DNA from: Bacteroidota bacterium
GTDB taxonomy: Bacteria > Bacteroidota > Bacteroidia > Chitinophagales > JADIYW01
Assembly: GCA_963169645.1 (NCBI GenBank)
Contig: CAUJCO010000014.1
Span: forward strand, 165,512-229,511
Direction of reading: 5' to 3'
DNA: 64,000 bases
The position numbers and the translations under genes were made by a program. The notes below the pieces were generated by a model, which was given only the letters and a program-made list of their open reading frames with translations, was not told the DNA's origin and made no database searches. Below, in pieces: positions 18,785-27,999 of this stretch. The first letter of the stretch is position 1. Each line of letters starts with the position of its first letter.

Positions 18785-19675
18785 ATGAAATACATTTTTC
18801 CATTCTTAGCATTTATTATGATGATTGGCTGCAATACAGATGAAAAATCACCGTATAGAAATATGCCGGACGAAGGTGAACTAAAACTACTCACCTACAA
18901 TGTTGCCGGATTGCCACAAGGTATCAATGCCGACCAATTTCCGGAAAAACACATGCATTTAATTAGTCCGTTATTAAATGCCTACGATATTGTGAATGTT
19001 CAAGAAGATTTTGCTTATCACGATTCTTTGTATAAATACATAACTCTTCCATACAAAAGCAAATACGTTGCAGATGTTTCGTTAGGTGATGGATTAAATA
19101 CGGTTTCCACTATTCCGATTTTAGATTTTCGACGCATCAAATGGAATCAATGTTATGGCACGGATTGCTTAACACCTAAAGGATTTTCTTTTTGCAGATT
19201 GCGATTTAGTGATGACGCAATGGTTGATTTATACAATGTACATTGCAACGCCGGAAGCAATACCAACGATTTAGCGGCACGACGAGATAACATACAACAA
19301 CTCTGTGATTACATGCAAAACAACTCCAATGGAAATGCCATTATTTTAATGGGTGATTTTAATTGTAGATATACACGCACCGGTGATAATATCCGCAAAA
19401 TAGACTCTTTAGGATTAAAAAATGTTTGGATAGAACTTCTTAGAGATGGTGTAGCACCTCTACAAAATGATATTTCATTAATGGATTGTGCTCCAAATGC
19501 AACCAATGCAACGTGTGAAGTAGTGGACAAAATTTATTACAGAAGTAGCGACAAAATAGCCTTTACAGCACTTTCATACCAACTGGATGATGCAAAATTT
19601 TACGACAGCGACACCATGCAATTGTCTGACCATCGACCGATGTTTGCTAATTTAAAATACCGAATCATTCGCTAA
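18785..19675 (+). CDS. Endonuclease/exonuclease/phosphatase-family lipoprotein (sphingomyelinase-like)
   Basis: A 296-residue metal-dependent phosphodiesterase fold with a lipoprotein signal (MKYIFPFLAFIMMIGC, Cys at 16). EEP motifs appear in order: LLTYNVAGLPQG, NVQEDFAYHDSLY (metal-binding Glu), DLYNVHCNAG, ILMGDFNCRYTRTGD (catalytic Asp/Asn) and the terminal LSDHRPMFANL (catalytic Asp-His). The family includes DNase I-like nucleases, inositol phosphatases and sphingomyelinases. The export signal and the VQEDFAYH block favour a phospholipase C/sphingomyelinase-like role, but the substrate is inferred. Its 3' end overlaps the convergent nucleotidyltransferase gene by 11 bp. Confidence 0.85.
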   Translation: MKYIFPFLAFIMMIGCNTDEKSPYRNMPDEGELKLLTYNVAGLPQGINADQFPEKHMHLISPLLNAYDIVNVQEDFAYHDSLYKYITLPYKSKYVADVSLGDGLNTVSTIPILDFRRIKWNQCYGTDCLTPKGFSFCRLRFSDDAMVDLYNVHCNAGSNTNDLAARRDNIQQLCDYMQNNSNGNAIILMGDFNCRYTRTGDNIRKIDSLGLKNVWIELLRDGVAPLQNDISLMDCAPNATNATCEVVDKIYYRSSDKIAFTALSYQLDDAKFYDSDTMQLSDHRPMFANLKYRIIR

Positions 19676-20465
19676 GTAAAGTTTGATAAAGTTCATTTGC
19701 TTTTTGGAGTTGTTCGGGTGAACCGATGTCAACCCAAACATCGTTTGTATGCTCGTATGCAACAATAGAATTTTGTGCACAAATATCAATATACCATTCT
19801 ACTAATGAGAAAATTCCTGTTCGTGTTTTATAGTTAAATATTTCCGGAGAAAGCATTTGATAACCGCTAAATGCCATTGGAATTGCCTGTTTAATTACCG
19901 CGTATTTTTCTTCCTTAAAAATGGAATTGTTGGCATCAAAATAATGTGCCGTACTATCTAAAAATACGGACGGAAACTTCACTGTTTCGTCTTTTAAATT
20001 TTGCCATCCTTGCAATGTATGTGCTGCATCAAACAACAACACACGCGATGATTTTCTTTTGCGAACTGCCAACGTAGCAATGCTTTCTTTATTTATATGA
20101 AATTGATAAAAATCTGTCAAATTGATATTGGTAAACACATCTGCATTACAAACTAAAAAAGGTTGCCCATCGTCAAAAAAAGCTTGTGCTTTTAGCAAGC
20201 CACCGCCTGTTTCTAAAATGCCGGCTCGCTCATCCGAAATTTCTATACGAATACCAAAGTTATTATGCTGTTCTAAAAATGACAGAATCTGTTCACCGAG
20301 ATAATGAATATTAATAATAAGCTCATTAAAACCATGTTGTTTTAGATGTTCAATGGTATGTTGCAACATGGGTTTGCCACCAACCCGAACCAATGCTTTT
20401 GGACATGTGTTGGTAAGTGGTTTTAAACGAGTGCCGAAACCGGCAGCAAAAATCATGGCTTTCAT
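19665..20465 (-). CDS. Sugar-1-phosphate nucleotidyltransferase, MurU-like
   Basis: A 266-residue nucleotidyltransferase. The N-terminal signature MKAMIFAAGFGTRLKPLTNT plus PKALVRVGGKPMLQHTIEHL is the NTP-binding loop. PFLVCNADVFTNINLTDF holds the metal-binding aspartate, and WVDIGSPEQLQKANEL closes the fold. The short length and NADVF strand fit the MurU/HddC-like group more than RmlA or GalU. MurU makes UDP-MurNAc from MurNAc-1-P in cell-wall recycling. The reading as MurU leans on the next gene (280 bp upstream, same strand), an AmgK-like kinase; in characterised systems AmgK and MurU act in sequence. Other substrates (for example heptose or mannose phosphates) remain possible. Confidence 0.75.
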   Translation of the reverse strand: MKAMIFAAGFGTRLKPLTNTCPKALVRVGGKPMLQHTIEHLKQHGFNELIINIHYLGEQILSFLEQHNNFGIRIEISDERAGILETGGGLLKAQAFFDDGQPFLVCNADVFTNINLTDFYQFHINKESIATLAVRKRKSSRVLLFDAAHTLQGWQNLKDETVKFPSVFLDSTAHYFDANNSIFKEEKYAVIKQAIPMAFSGYQMLSPEIFNYKTRTGIFSLVEWYIDICAQNSIVAYEHTNDVWVDIGSPEQLQKANELYQTLLSE

Positions 20466-20744
20466 GCATATAAATTTCGGATGAAAGATACTGCTTTAGA
20501 ATGTTAGTTTCTTTGGATTTTAATGGTTATTCCAAAAAAAAGTAATTAGTTCAATCACACTTTTAAAATTAGCATATCCAAACACTATGGAAAATTTTAT
20601 TGTAGTTTGTAGTAACAGCAGCTTAAAAAAAACGCTTTCACATTTATATCATCTAATCTTGTTTTGTGGATGCTTTCGAAAAGATATTCAAAGTGGAATA
20701 AGACAAAAAATAGTATCCAACAAAATGAAACTATAAATCCAATA

Positions 20745-22172
20745 TTAAATAAATTGACCTTGCGATTCTCTTTCAATGTGCTTTATTGAGGCCTGCAAAT
20801 TATACTTCTGCTGAACATATTTTGCTGTTTGTTCCGCACAATACACACTGCGATGTTGACCGCCTGTACATCCAAAATTTATTTGCAAATGCTCAAAATC
20901 ACGTTCCAAATAATTTTGGATATTGATGTCAATCGTTTTATACACCGATTCTAGAAACTCTTTCACTTGACTTTGCGTTTCTAGAAAATCAATCACGGGT
21001 TTATCTTTTCCGGTTAATGTTTTATAGGGCTCGTATCTTCCGGGATTATGCAAGCCTCTACAATCAAAAACAAAACCGCCGCCATTGCCGGAATTATCAA
21101 CCGGAATGCCTCTTTTATACGAAAAACTGTTGATGTCAATTTTCAGTTTTTTGTTAGATGCATCTAACTTTTCCACTTTAAAAATATCGGAAACGATAAG
21201 TTGCTGCAATACATTGGTAAGCTCCGGAAGTTTAATTTTTAAGGTGATATTTTCCAAAAACCATTTCACATTTTCCAGCGCCGGCAAAATACTTTCTATA
21301 AAATGCGGACGACGCTCTATCAAACCTCTAAAGCCATAAGCACCTAACACTTGCAACATACGTATCAACACAAAACCATAATATCGTGCCTTAAAATCAT
21401 CTTTATCAATGCTAATTAAAGAGGCTACTTTTTTGACATAAAAATCGAATAACTCATCTTTCAATTCGTGTGGAATGCGTGCACCTGCCTGCCATAACAA
21501 CGAAGCTACATCGTATTGCAAGGCACCTTTGCGACCACCTTGATAATCGATAAAATAGGGTTTGTTTTCAAATATCATTACATTTCTTGATTGGCAATCG
21601 CGAAACATAAAATACTGATTGGGTTCTTGCAATAAATAATCGCTCAATGCATGGAAATCTTTATTTAAAGCCACCTCGCTAAAATGTACTCTTGCAATAC
21701 GAGCAAAATAATATTTAAAAGAATTTAAATCCCAAAACATAGAACTCCTATTGAACTCCTGAATCGGATAACAACTTTTGAAATCAAAATGCTCCGCACC
21801 TCTAATTTGTAAATACGCCAATTGCTGTAAAACCTCTTTCAAATAGGCAACAACCTGTTCGGAAATGCCTTGTTGTTTAATAATAGAATACAACGCAATA
21901 TCGCCTAAATCTTGTTGTAAATAATAGGTTTTATCCTCGCTTATGCAATAGACTTGTGGAACGGCAATTAATTTTTGTTGAAAATGTTTGGTATGATGCA
22001 CAAAGGTTTCATTCTCTTTGGTATCTTTTCCATACGTACCAATTGCGGCATGTTGTTTGCTTTGTAATCTAAAATAAATCCTATCTGAGCCGGCTTGTGG
22101 CAATTGGATGATTGTATCGCAAGTTTCGTTAAAATATGATTGGAATAATTGTCGTAATACTTCTTCGTGCAT
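20745..22172 (-). CDS. AmgK-like sugar kinase fused to a RapZ C-terminal domain
   Basis: A 475-residue two-domain protein. Residues about 1-335 are an aminoglycoside-phosphotransferase-like kinase: YFMFRDCQSRNVMIFENKPY supplies the catalytic Asp (D192) and Asn (N197), and YFIDYQGGRKGALQYDVASL the metal-binding Asp (D209). This resembles AmgK, the anomeric MurNAc/GlcNAc kinase; the usual His before the catalytic Asp is Arg. Residues about 342-475 match the C-terminal domain of RapZ: FVFDCRGLHNPGRYEPYKTL, LTGKDKPVIDFLE and INFGCTGGQHRSVYCAEQTA. In E. coli that domain binds glucosamine-6-phosphate. The RapZ nucleotide-binding N-terminal domain (Walker A) is absent. With the MurU-like gene it suggests amino-sugar salvage with built-in sensing. 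The fusion itself is seen; the sensing role is inferred. Confidence 0.82.
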   Translation of the reverse strand: MHEEVLRQLFQSYFNETCDTIIQLPQAGSDRIYFRLQSKQHAAIGTYGKDTKENETFVHHTKHFQQKLIAVPQVYCISEDKTYYLQQDLGDIALYSIIKQQGISEQVVAYLKEVLQQLAYLQIRGAEHFDFKSCYPIQEFNRSSMFWDLNSFKYYFARIARVHFSEVALNKDFHALSDYLLQEPNQYFMFRDCQSRNVMIFENKPYFIDYQGGRKGALQYDVASLLWQAGARIPHELKDELFDFYVKKVASLISIDKDDFKARYYGFVLIRMLQVLGAYGFRGLIERRPHFIESILPALENVKWFLENITLKIKLPELTNVLQQLIVSDIFKVEKLDASNKKLKIDINSFSYKRGIPVDNSGNGGGFVFDCRGLHNPGRYEPYKTLTGKDKPVIDFLETQSQVKEFLESVYKTIDINIQNYLERDFEHLQINFGCTGGQHRSVYCAEQTAKYVQQKYNLQASIKHIERESQGQFI

Positions 22173-22231
22173 AAAACAAAGGTATTAAGAATATTTTATT
22201 TATCAAGAGGCTTGCAGAGGTGGATTTATAG

Positions 22232-22239
22232 TACTTTTG
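22232..22239 (+). promoter_or_regulatory. -7 box TACTTTTG upstream of the lipoprotein/TPR pair
   Basis: TACTTTTG matches TAnnTTTG and lies 11 nt before the ATG at 22251. A TTG about 17 nt upstream is a weak -33 candidate. Confidence 0.4.
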
Positions 22240-22250
22240 TTGAACGATAT

Positions 22251-23243
22251 ATGAAAAAGTGGACTTGTATTTTTTTGTTTTGTTTTGGGCTGATGGCTTG
22301 TCAGCAACACAAAGATATTGCCTTTTATTATTGGGAAACCAACTACCGCATCACTCCTTTTGAGCAACGATATTTAGACAGTTTAGATGTGCAAAAATTG
22401 TATGTTCGTTTTTTTGATGTAATGATACAAAATGGGAATGCAGTTCCGGTAGGTACCTTACAGGTACAAGAAAAAAATATTCAACACCAAATTATTCCGG
22501 TGGTATTTATTACCAACGAAACATTTCAAACATTAAACAAAAAAGAAATAGAAAAATTAGCAGAAAACATACGGAGAAAAATAGCATTGATTTATCCGAC
22601 AATTACCGATAAAGAAATGAAAGAAATACAATTTGATTGCGATTGGACTGTTAGCACAAAGCACAATTATTTCTATTTTTTAGAAAAAATGAAACAACGA
22701 TATTCCGATGGAAAAATTTCTGCCACCATTCGTTTGCATCAAATAAAAGACAAAGCACAAACAGGCGTTCCGCCTATAAACACCGGTGTTTTGATGTATT
22801 ACGCCACCACCAATCCACTGGAACTAAAAAAAAGAAATTCCATTTTAGATAATGCCATCGCACAAAACTATATTCAAAACATAGATAGTTATCCGTTAGA
22901 ATTAGCTGTAGCTTTGCCCATTTATAGCTGGGCAATTGTAGAAAATCCATTGGGTGAAAAACGGTTAATTAACGACATACGTGCAACCGAATTAAGTGAC
23001 ACCAACTTATATCAAAAGTTAGAACCAAATTTCTACTTGGTGAAGCAAGATCATTATATCAAAGGAAACTATCTGTATGAAGATTTTACCATAAAAACAG
23101 AAAGCATTACTACAGATGCATTAATAACTGCTCAAAAAAATATTTCAAGAAAATTAAAAAATAAATGGAAAAATATACTTTATTTTCAAATAGATTCTAC
23201 AAATTTGACACATTATTCTGTTCAAGATTTAAAAGCCATTTAA
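22251..23243 (+). CDS. Lipoprotein of unknown function, TIM-barrel-like pattern
   Basis: A 330-residue predicted lipoprotein (MKKWTCIFLFCFGLMAC; lipobox LMAC, Cys at 17). The mature chain opens AFYYWETNYRITPFEQRYLD and includes KLYVRFFDVMIQNGNAVPVG and EIQFDCDWTVSTKHNYFYFL. The repeating hydrophobic strand/helix pattern, with YVRFFD and FDCDWT strands, looks like a glycoside-hydrolase-type barrel, but no catalytic pair is certain. The ATG at 22251 is chosen for the signal; the frame is open further upstream across the divergent kinase start. The next gene starts 2 bp after its stop, so the two are probably one operon and may work together at the outer membrane. Confidence 0.7.
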   Translation: MKKWTCIFLFCFGLMACQQHKDIAFYYWETNYRITPFEQRYLDSLDVQKLYVRFFDVMIQNGNAVPVGTLQVQEKNIQHQIIPVVFITNETFQTLNKKEIEKLAENIRRKIALIYPTITDKEMKEIQFDCDWTVSTKHNYFYFLEKMKQRYSDGKISATIRLHQIKDKAQTGVPPINTGVLMYYATTNPLELKKRNSILDNAIAQNYIQNIDSYPLELAVALPIYSWAIVENPLGEKRLINDIRATELSDTNLYQKLEPNFYLVKQDHYIKGNYLYEDFTIKTESITTDALITAQKNISRKLKNKWKNILYFQIDSTNLTHYSVQDLKAI

Positions 23244-23245
23244 AC

Positions 23246-25666
23246 ATGAAAAAATATTTTCTATCTTTTTTATTTATTGCAACGCAGTACATTCCGAGCA
23301 TAGCGTGTGCATGGTATTCTGAAGATGCGTCCTATTATAATTTATTCAATCAAGAGATGGTGTCGGATAAATCCTTAACGCCTTTTTACTTAACGTATGA
23401 TGTTACATTTTATGGTGATGCCGGATTTGACGGCGAAGGCATAGAGAAAGATAGCACTGATTATAATATTGCCGAATGGAAAAAATTCTTTAACAATCAA
23501 GTCAGCATAAAAGATTTGAAGTATTTGGTGTATCAATCTAAAGCGGAAGAATTAACAGCCATTCTTAACAAAAAGACGCTGCAAGGTGCGAGTTTAAAAC
23601 TAAGCAAATCTATTTATTTAAGTGAAAAAGGATTGGAAGCATTACAGTATTTAGTATTTGCCAAAAAATGTGAAGAATTTGCGAATGCAACAGAAGAAAA
23701 CGCCGATGATAGTTGGTATTATGGCTCCATTAGAAAAAAGATGACTAAGCCACAATTTATGGCAACAGCTAAAGATGGAAATACCTTGTATGCTACCACC
23801 AAAGATGTGGACATCAAATTACGCATTGCTTACCAGTTAGTTCGTCTATCGCATTACGGTGGATTTAATGACGATGCAGTACGCTATTTCAATACGTATG
23901 TTGTTCCATTAAAACAAAAATCGTTGTTGTATTACTATGCTTTGGAACAAAAAGCCGGTGCACTTTATAACCAAAAAAAATATGCAGAAGCCGGTGCAAA
24001 TTTCGCTACTGTTTTCCATCACACGATGGATAGAAAAATTCAGTGCTATGCCAGCTTTCGCATTTCCAATCAAATGAATTTTGACAAATCCATTGCGTTA
24101 TGCAAAACAGCAGATGAGAAAGCAGCCTTGTATGTATTGCGTGGTTTTAATAAATTTTCCAACGGATTATCAGAGATGAAAAACATTTATGCTGTTGCTC
24201 CAAACAGTGCTTATTTAGAATTGATGGCATGTCGCACTTTACTGCAAATGGAACATACTGCATTTATAATTCCGAATGAATACCAACCCAGTTCCACATT
24301 TCCGTTGATGGATGCGAAAGGAAAATTATTTTTACAAAAAGTAATCGTATTTACAGAGAGTTTAGTGAAAAACAGCAACATCAAACGAAAAGATTTTTGG
24401 CAAGCTTATTTAGCACATTTGTATTTATTAAATGCGGATTATGTTAAAGCAAAAAACTTGTCAGACAAAATACAATCCAACGATGCACAAGTAAAGGCTC
24501 AAGCCCAAAGAACTTCATTTTGTGCGTATATCGGAAGTTTGAAAACAATAGATGCCGTTGCTGAAAACAAAATATACACTCATTATTTAAGCAATAAAGA
24601 CGAACAAGAAACAGCATTTGTATATGAGATTGTAGCCCATAATTATAAGCTACAAAAAGAATACGCAAAAGCATTTTTATGCCACAATGATTTTTCAGGT
24701 TTATATACTTCACTAAACATCGATATTATTAATAGTTTGATAGATTTTTATAAGAAAGAAAACAAAACACCTTTTGAAAAACAACTTGCATTAAAACATG
24801 ATAAAAGCAAAAATCCATTGCAAGAATTATACGATTTAAAAGGAACGTATTATTTGAAAAAAGATGATTTAAATACCGCATTAACTTGGTATAAGAAAGT
24901 AGATGCTAACCTTGGATTTTTGAAACAACACGAATACACCTACGATGAAAAAGGCAATGAAAATAGTATAGAAAAAGATGGCATGTACAATGGCTACAGC
25001 AACATCCATGCAGGCATTTTTAGTTGTGCAGTGCAAACTTATTTTGATCAAACTTTACAGCAATCATTTACAGACAAAACGTATCAATCCTTTAATTTCA
25101 TACCTGCATCCATGAACAAACAAGAACTTGTAGAAGTTTTAATACAGTTGAAAACTATTGCTAACGGCAACGGCGAAGCAGCCGCAAAAGCTAATTTTGT
25201 TTTAGGCAATTTTTATTACAACACCTCCAATTGGGGATATTATCGCAACTTCTTTTACTATGAGCCGGACAATTACTATTTGTCGTATTTATATACCTAT
25301 AGCACAAAACCTATTGTTTTAAAAAGTGCTTACAATTACAATAGCGGCACCGGCATTATCAATACCAATAGAATACAAAAACCGTATGATTATTTCTTAT
25401 TGGCAGAAAGTAAATCCGGCGACAATGAACTGAAAGCAAAGGCCGTTTTTCAAGCTGCTAAATGTGAATTGGATTTATATTTTGAAAAATGTGAAGACAG
25501 CAATTACGGAGCTTGTTGGACGTATGATAATTACAAACCATTGTACAGCACCGCTACGCGACCATTGTTCAAAAAATTAAAAGATAAATACAGTACTACT
25601 TCCTACTACAACGAAGTAAAAACCAATTGCAATTATTTTAAATACTATTTAAAATTTAGATTGTAG
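23246..25666 (+). CDS. Large secreted helical-repeat (TPR-like) protein
   Basis: An 806-residue protein with signal peptide MKKYFLSFLFIATQYIPSIA. The body is a run of helical-repeat pairs with TPR-like texture, for example YYYALEQKAGALYNQKKYAEAGANFATVF, LKGTYYLKKDDLNTALTWYKKV (each quoted only in part) and late segments on residual capacity to form repeats. The C-terminal 120 residues are rich in Tyr/Asn. No catalytic motif is seen. The start at 23246 follows the lipoprotein stop by two bases and is the first Met before a signal peptide; a longer frame beginning at 23165 overlaps the lipoprotein and is rejected. It ends with an 11-bp overlap with the convergent gene. Likely partner of the upstream lipoprotein; function unknown. 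Confidence 0.7.
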   Translation: MKKYFLSFLFIATQYIPSIACAWYSEDASYYNLFNQEMVSDKSLTPFYLTYDVTFYGDAGFDGEGIEKDSTDYNIAEWKKFFNNQVSIKDLKYLVYQSKAEELTAILNKKTLQGASLKLSKSIYLSEKGLEALQYLVFAKKCEEFANATEENADDSWYYGSIRKKMTKPQFMATAKDGNTLYATTKDVDIKLRIAYQLVRLSHYGGFNDDAVRYFNTYVVPLKQKSLLYYYALEQKAGALYNQKKYAEAGANFATVFHHTMDRKIQCYASFRISNQMNFDKSIALCKTADEKAALYVLRGFNKFSNGLSEMKNIYAVAPNSAYLELMACRTLLQMEHTAFIIPNEYQPSSTFPLMDAKGKLFLQKVIVFTESLVKNSNIKRKDFWQAYLAHLYLLNADYVKAKNLSDKIQSNDAQVKAQAQRTSFCAYIGSLKTIDAVAENKIYTHYLSNKDEQETAFVYEIVAHNYKLQKEYAKAFLCHNDFSGLYTSLNIDIINSLIDFYKKENKTPFEKQLALKHDKSKNPLQELYDLKGTYYLKKDDLNTALTWYKKVDANLGFLKQHEYTYDEKGNENSIEKDGMYNGYSNIHAGIFSCAVQTYFDQTLQQSFTDKTYQSFNFIPASMNKQELVEVLIQLKTIANGNGEAAAKANFVLGNFYYNTSNWGYYRNFFYYEPDNYYLSYLYTYSTKPIVLKSAYNYNSGTGIINTNRIQKPYDYFLLAESKSGDNELKAKAVFQAAKCELDLYFEKCEDSNYGACWTYDNYKPLYSTATRPLFKKLKDKYSTTSYYNEVKTNCNYFKYYLKFRL

Positions 25667-26564
25667 AAGATTCGTTTTCCGCATCGGATTGTGTGGAATT
25701 TTCCGGTGGTAATGTTGTTGATGCTGTTGAATTAATTTTCACATCATCAGTAGTAAGTATTGGATTTTCAATTACGGTTTCATCTTGTTTTACAGCAGGC
25801 AATTCCACTTCGGGTGGTGTAATTTCTTGGTCAGTTTGTTGCGTTTGTCGCAGCTCTTTGGGTATATAATTTTCTTTATGTCTGCGTTTTAAAATGGCCT
25901 CTTTCCGATTAGAGCGACGTTCCGTCCGTTTCAACTCTCGTTCTTGTTTATTCTGTTCTTTTTCAATTTTACGCTCTTCATCGCGCTGTTTTTTTTCAGC
26001 TTCTTTTATCAAGCGTTGTTCCGCATTTTCATTTTCTTTTATCAAGCGTTGTGCTGCACGTTCCTTGTCCTTTTGTGCTTGCAATGCTTTTTCTTCTTCT
26101 GTTTTTTCTCTAATGATTTTTACTTTGGATGGTTGAATTTCAAAATCATCATTCACCGGCAACTCGATGGTAAACCAAAGTATTTTAATGGTAGCTATAC
26201 CCACACTTTTAATACGTATTGGATGCGACAATAAATTACTTAATGCTTGAAACAGCGAAGTGATAATGCTGATTTCTGATTGGGTGGTAAGAATCGCTTC
26301 TGATTTTCCTTTAATTTTTATCGGTGTGTCGTATGCCATTTTTCCTACTTTAATTCCATCAATATTGAGCAATTCCGTGCGAATAGATAAGATGGTAAAT
26401 GGAAGAAAAAATGTATTGCGAATTCGAATATCCGTTTCGGACAAAACGGACAACAAGCCGATTTGTTTTGTGCGTGCCTCCACAATCTCTACGGAATTAT
26501 AGTTCGTAGCATTCGCAATAATATATCGCTTAATAAAGTCTGTAATTCGTTGTATCAATCGCAT
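25656..26564 (-). CDS. LEA14-like domain protein with a highly charged coiled-coil tail
   Basis: A 302-residue protein without a signal peptide. Residues about 15-150 have an LEA2/WHy-like beta pattern (ETDIRIRNTFFLPFTILSIR, INIDGIKVGKM-type strand, ELPVNDDFEI end). Such domains occur in small Bacteroidota envelope or stress proteins; the match is tentative. Residues about 155-235 are an uninterrupted Glu/Lys/Arg-rich helix (KEQNKQERELKRTERRSNRK), a likely single alpha-helix or coiled coil. The C-terminal 60 residues are Glu/Thr/Pro-rich and probably disordered. The ATG at 26564 is chosen over a TTG two codons earlier. Its stop overlaps the convergent TPR gene by 11 bp. Confidence 0.6.
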   Translation of the reverse strand: MRLIQRITDFIKRYIIANATNYNSVEIVEARTKQIGLLSVLSETDIRIRNTFFLPFTILSIRTELLNIDGIKVGKMAYDTPIKIKGKSEAILTTQSEISIITSLFQALSNLLSHPIRIKSVGIATIKILWFTIELPVNDDFEIQPSKVKIIREKTEEEKALQAQKDKERAAQRLIKENENAEQRLIKEAEKKQRDEERKIEKEQNKQERELKRTERRSNRKEAILKRRHKENYIPKELRQTQQTDQEITPPEVELPAVKQDETVIENPILTTDDVKINSTASTTLPPENSTQSDAENESSTI

Positions 26565-26688
26565 GTGCAATATTTAAAGTGTTGTTAAAATATGCATTGT
26601 CAATTGTTTATCTACTATACATAGATTAACTTTAATACACAGTACATAGAATTAAAAGTAAAATTACAATAATTTTAAAATATAATAA

Positions 26689-27927
26689 ATGGAACACTTA
26701 AGCACGGTTATTGCCATCCCCATTTTCTTGATATTAATTTTGATAGAGTTTTTTGCAACGCGAAAAAAACATCCGGAATACTATAGACTAAATGATGCGA
26801 TAACCAACCTCAATATTGGCGTTGGGCATTTATTGTTTAAATTGCTGACAACCGGCATTATGTTGGGTATGTATGTTTGGGTGATGCAACATTTTGCTCT
26901 TGTACAAATTAAAGGTGTGGCAGCCTATATTGTAACGGTTATTTTGTTTGATTTTTGTTTTTATTGGGCACATCGTTACGGACATGAAATAAATTTATTT
27001 TGGGGAGCACATGTTGTCCATCATCAAAGTGAAGAATACAATCTTACAGTAGCATTGCGTCAATCTTGGATACATAGTTTTTTAGCCTTTATTTTCTTCC
27101 TACCAATTGCCTTTTTAGGTATTGATGTGTTGACGTTGGGAATTTGTGCCAGCATCAATTCATTTTTTCAATTTTGGATACATACCAAAGCCATCAACAG
27201 AATGCCTAAATGGTTTGAATATATTTTTAATACACCATCACATCACCGAGTACATCACGGTGTAAACCCGTTGTATATCGATAAAAATCACGGTGGTATG
27301 TTTATTATTTGGGATAGATTATTTGGAACATTTCAAGAAGAAATGGAAGAGCCAATGTATGGCATCACTACCGCATTAAAAAGTTGGAATCCGGCGTGGG
27401 CAAATATTTCGTATTATGTTTCACTCTTCCAACAAGCAAAATTATTTTCTATTAAAGACAAACTAAAATTATTGTTTGCCAAACCGGGCTGGCGACCGGA
27501 TGCATTTGGCGGACAATTAGCTGTTCCGGAAGTAGATTACCAAAAAGCCAAATACAATGCCAATGCAACCAGTATTAATTTGAACGTGTATGTTTTAGTG
27601 CAATTTATTTTTATCATCATCGGGTTGTCATCTTATTTATATCATTATGAGCAATTGAGTTTATTTTATGCGATTCTATTTTTCTCCATTTTGATGCTAT
27701 CGACTGTTATTTGCAGTGCCATTTTAGAACAAAAATCTTGGGTAAAATATGCTGAATATGCCCGATTGGCATTAGCAGTTATTGCACTTAATAGCTTGTA
27801 TTATTTCAATTATAACACCTGGTTTTATGCCATGTTGATTCCATCTTTAGTGCTTGCCATTTATTTTGTTATTTGGTTTACGCTCAACATTCATGACAGA
27901 TATGTACTACGATGGACTCGACAATGA
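26689..27927 (+). CDS. Membrane di-iron fatty acid hydroxylase/sterol desaturase family, AGMO-like
   Basis: A 412-residue integral membrane oxygenase. The N-terminal half has four or more membrane helices and the eight-histidine metal site: YWAHRYGHEINLFWGAHVVH (HxxxH and HVVHH boxes) and PSHHRVHHGVNPLYIDKNHG (HHxxHH box plus a later His). The motif order and the FWGAHVVHHQSEEYNLTVAL segment resemble alkylglycerol monooxygenase (TMEM195)-like bacterial proteins. The C-terminal 140 residues add three to four more helices. The likely reaction is hydroxylation of a lipid alkyl chain; the substrate is unknown. It is a single-gene unit. The hairpin downstream is oriented for the opposite strand. 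Confidence 0.82.
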   Translation: MEHLSTVIAIPIFLILILIEFFATRKKHPEYYRLNDAITNLNIGVGHLLFKLLTTGIMLGMYVWVMQHFALVQIKGVAAYIVTVILFDFCFYWAHRYGHEINLFWGAHVVHHQSEEYNLTVALRQSWIHSFLAFIFFLPIAFLGIDVLTLGICASINSFFQFWIHTKAINRMPKWFEYIFNTPSHHRVHHGVNPLYIDKNHGGMFIIWDRLFGTFQEEMEEPMYGITTALKSWNPAWANISYYVSLFQQAKLFSIKDKLKLLFAKPGWRPDAFGGQLAVPEVDYQKAKYNANATSINLNVYVLVQFIFIIIGLSSYLYHYEQLSLFYAILFFSILMLSTVICSAILEQKSWVKYAEYARLALAVIALNSLYYFNYNTWFYAMLIPSLVLAIYFVIWFTLNIHDRYVLRWTRQ

Positions 27928-27942
27928 AATAACAATCAATTC

Positions 27943-27975
27943 AAAAAAAAATGCACTACCTTTTGAGTAGTGCAT
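27943..27975 (-). terminator. Intrinsic terminator of the flavin monooxygenase gene
   Basis: On the minus strand a 9-bp perfect stem (ATGCACTAC / GTAGTGCAT, seven-base loop) is followed by at least eight T residues. It lies 25 bp after the stop of the gene at 28000-29496. The plus-strand side has no T run. Confidence 0.85.
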
Positions 27976-27999
27976 CGTTGATATGGATTTAATAAATGC

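Noticed and set aside
20587..20736. 49-codon frame starting MENFIVVCSNSS in the 20466-20744 gap
   Set aside because: No family, no clear promoter and no second copy; composition does not distinguish it from chance in AT-rich DNA. Nothing else is seen in this gap.
27943..27975. Hairpin as terminator for the AGMO-like gene
   Set aside because: The T run is on the minus-strand side only, so it ends the opposing gene.
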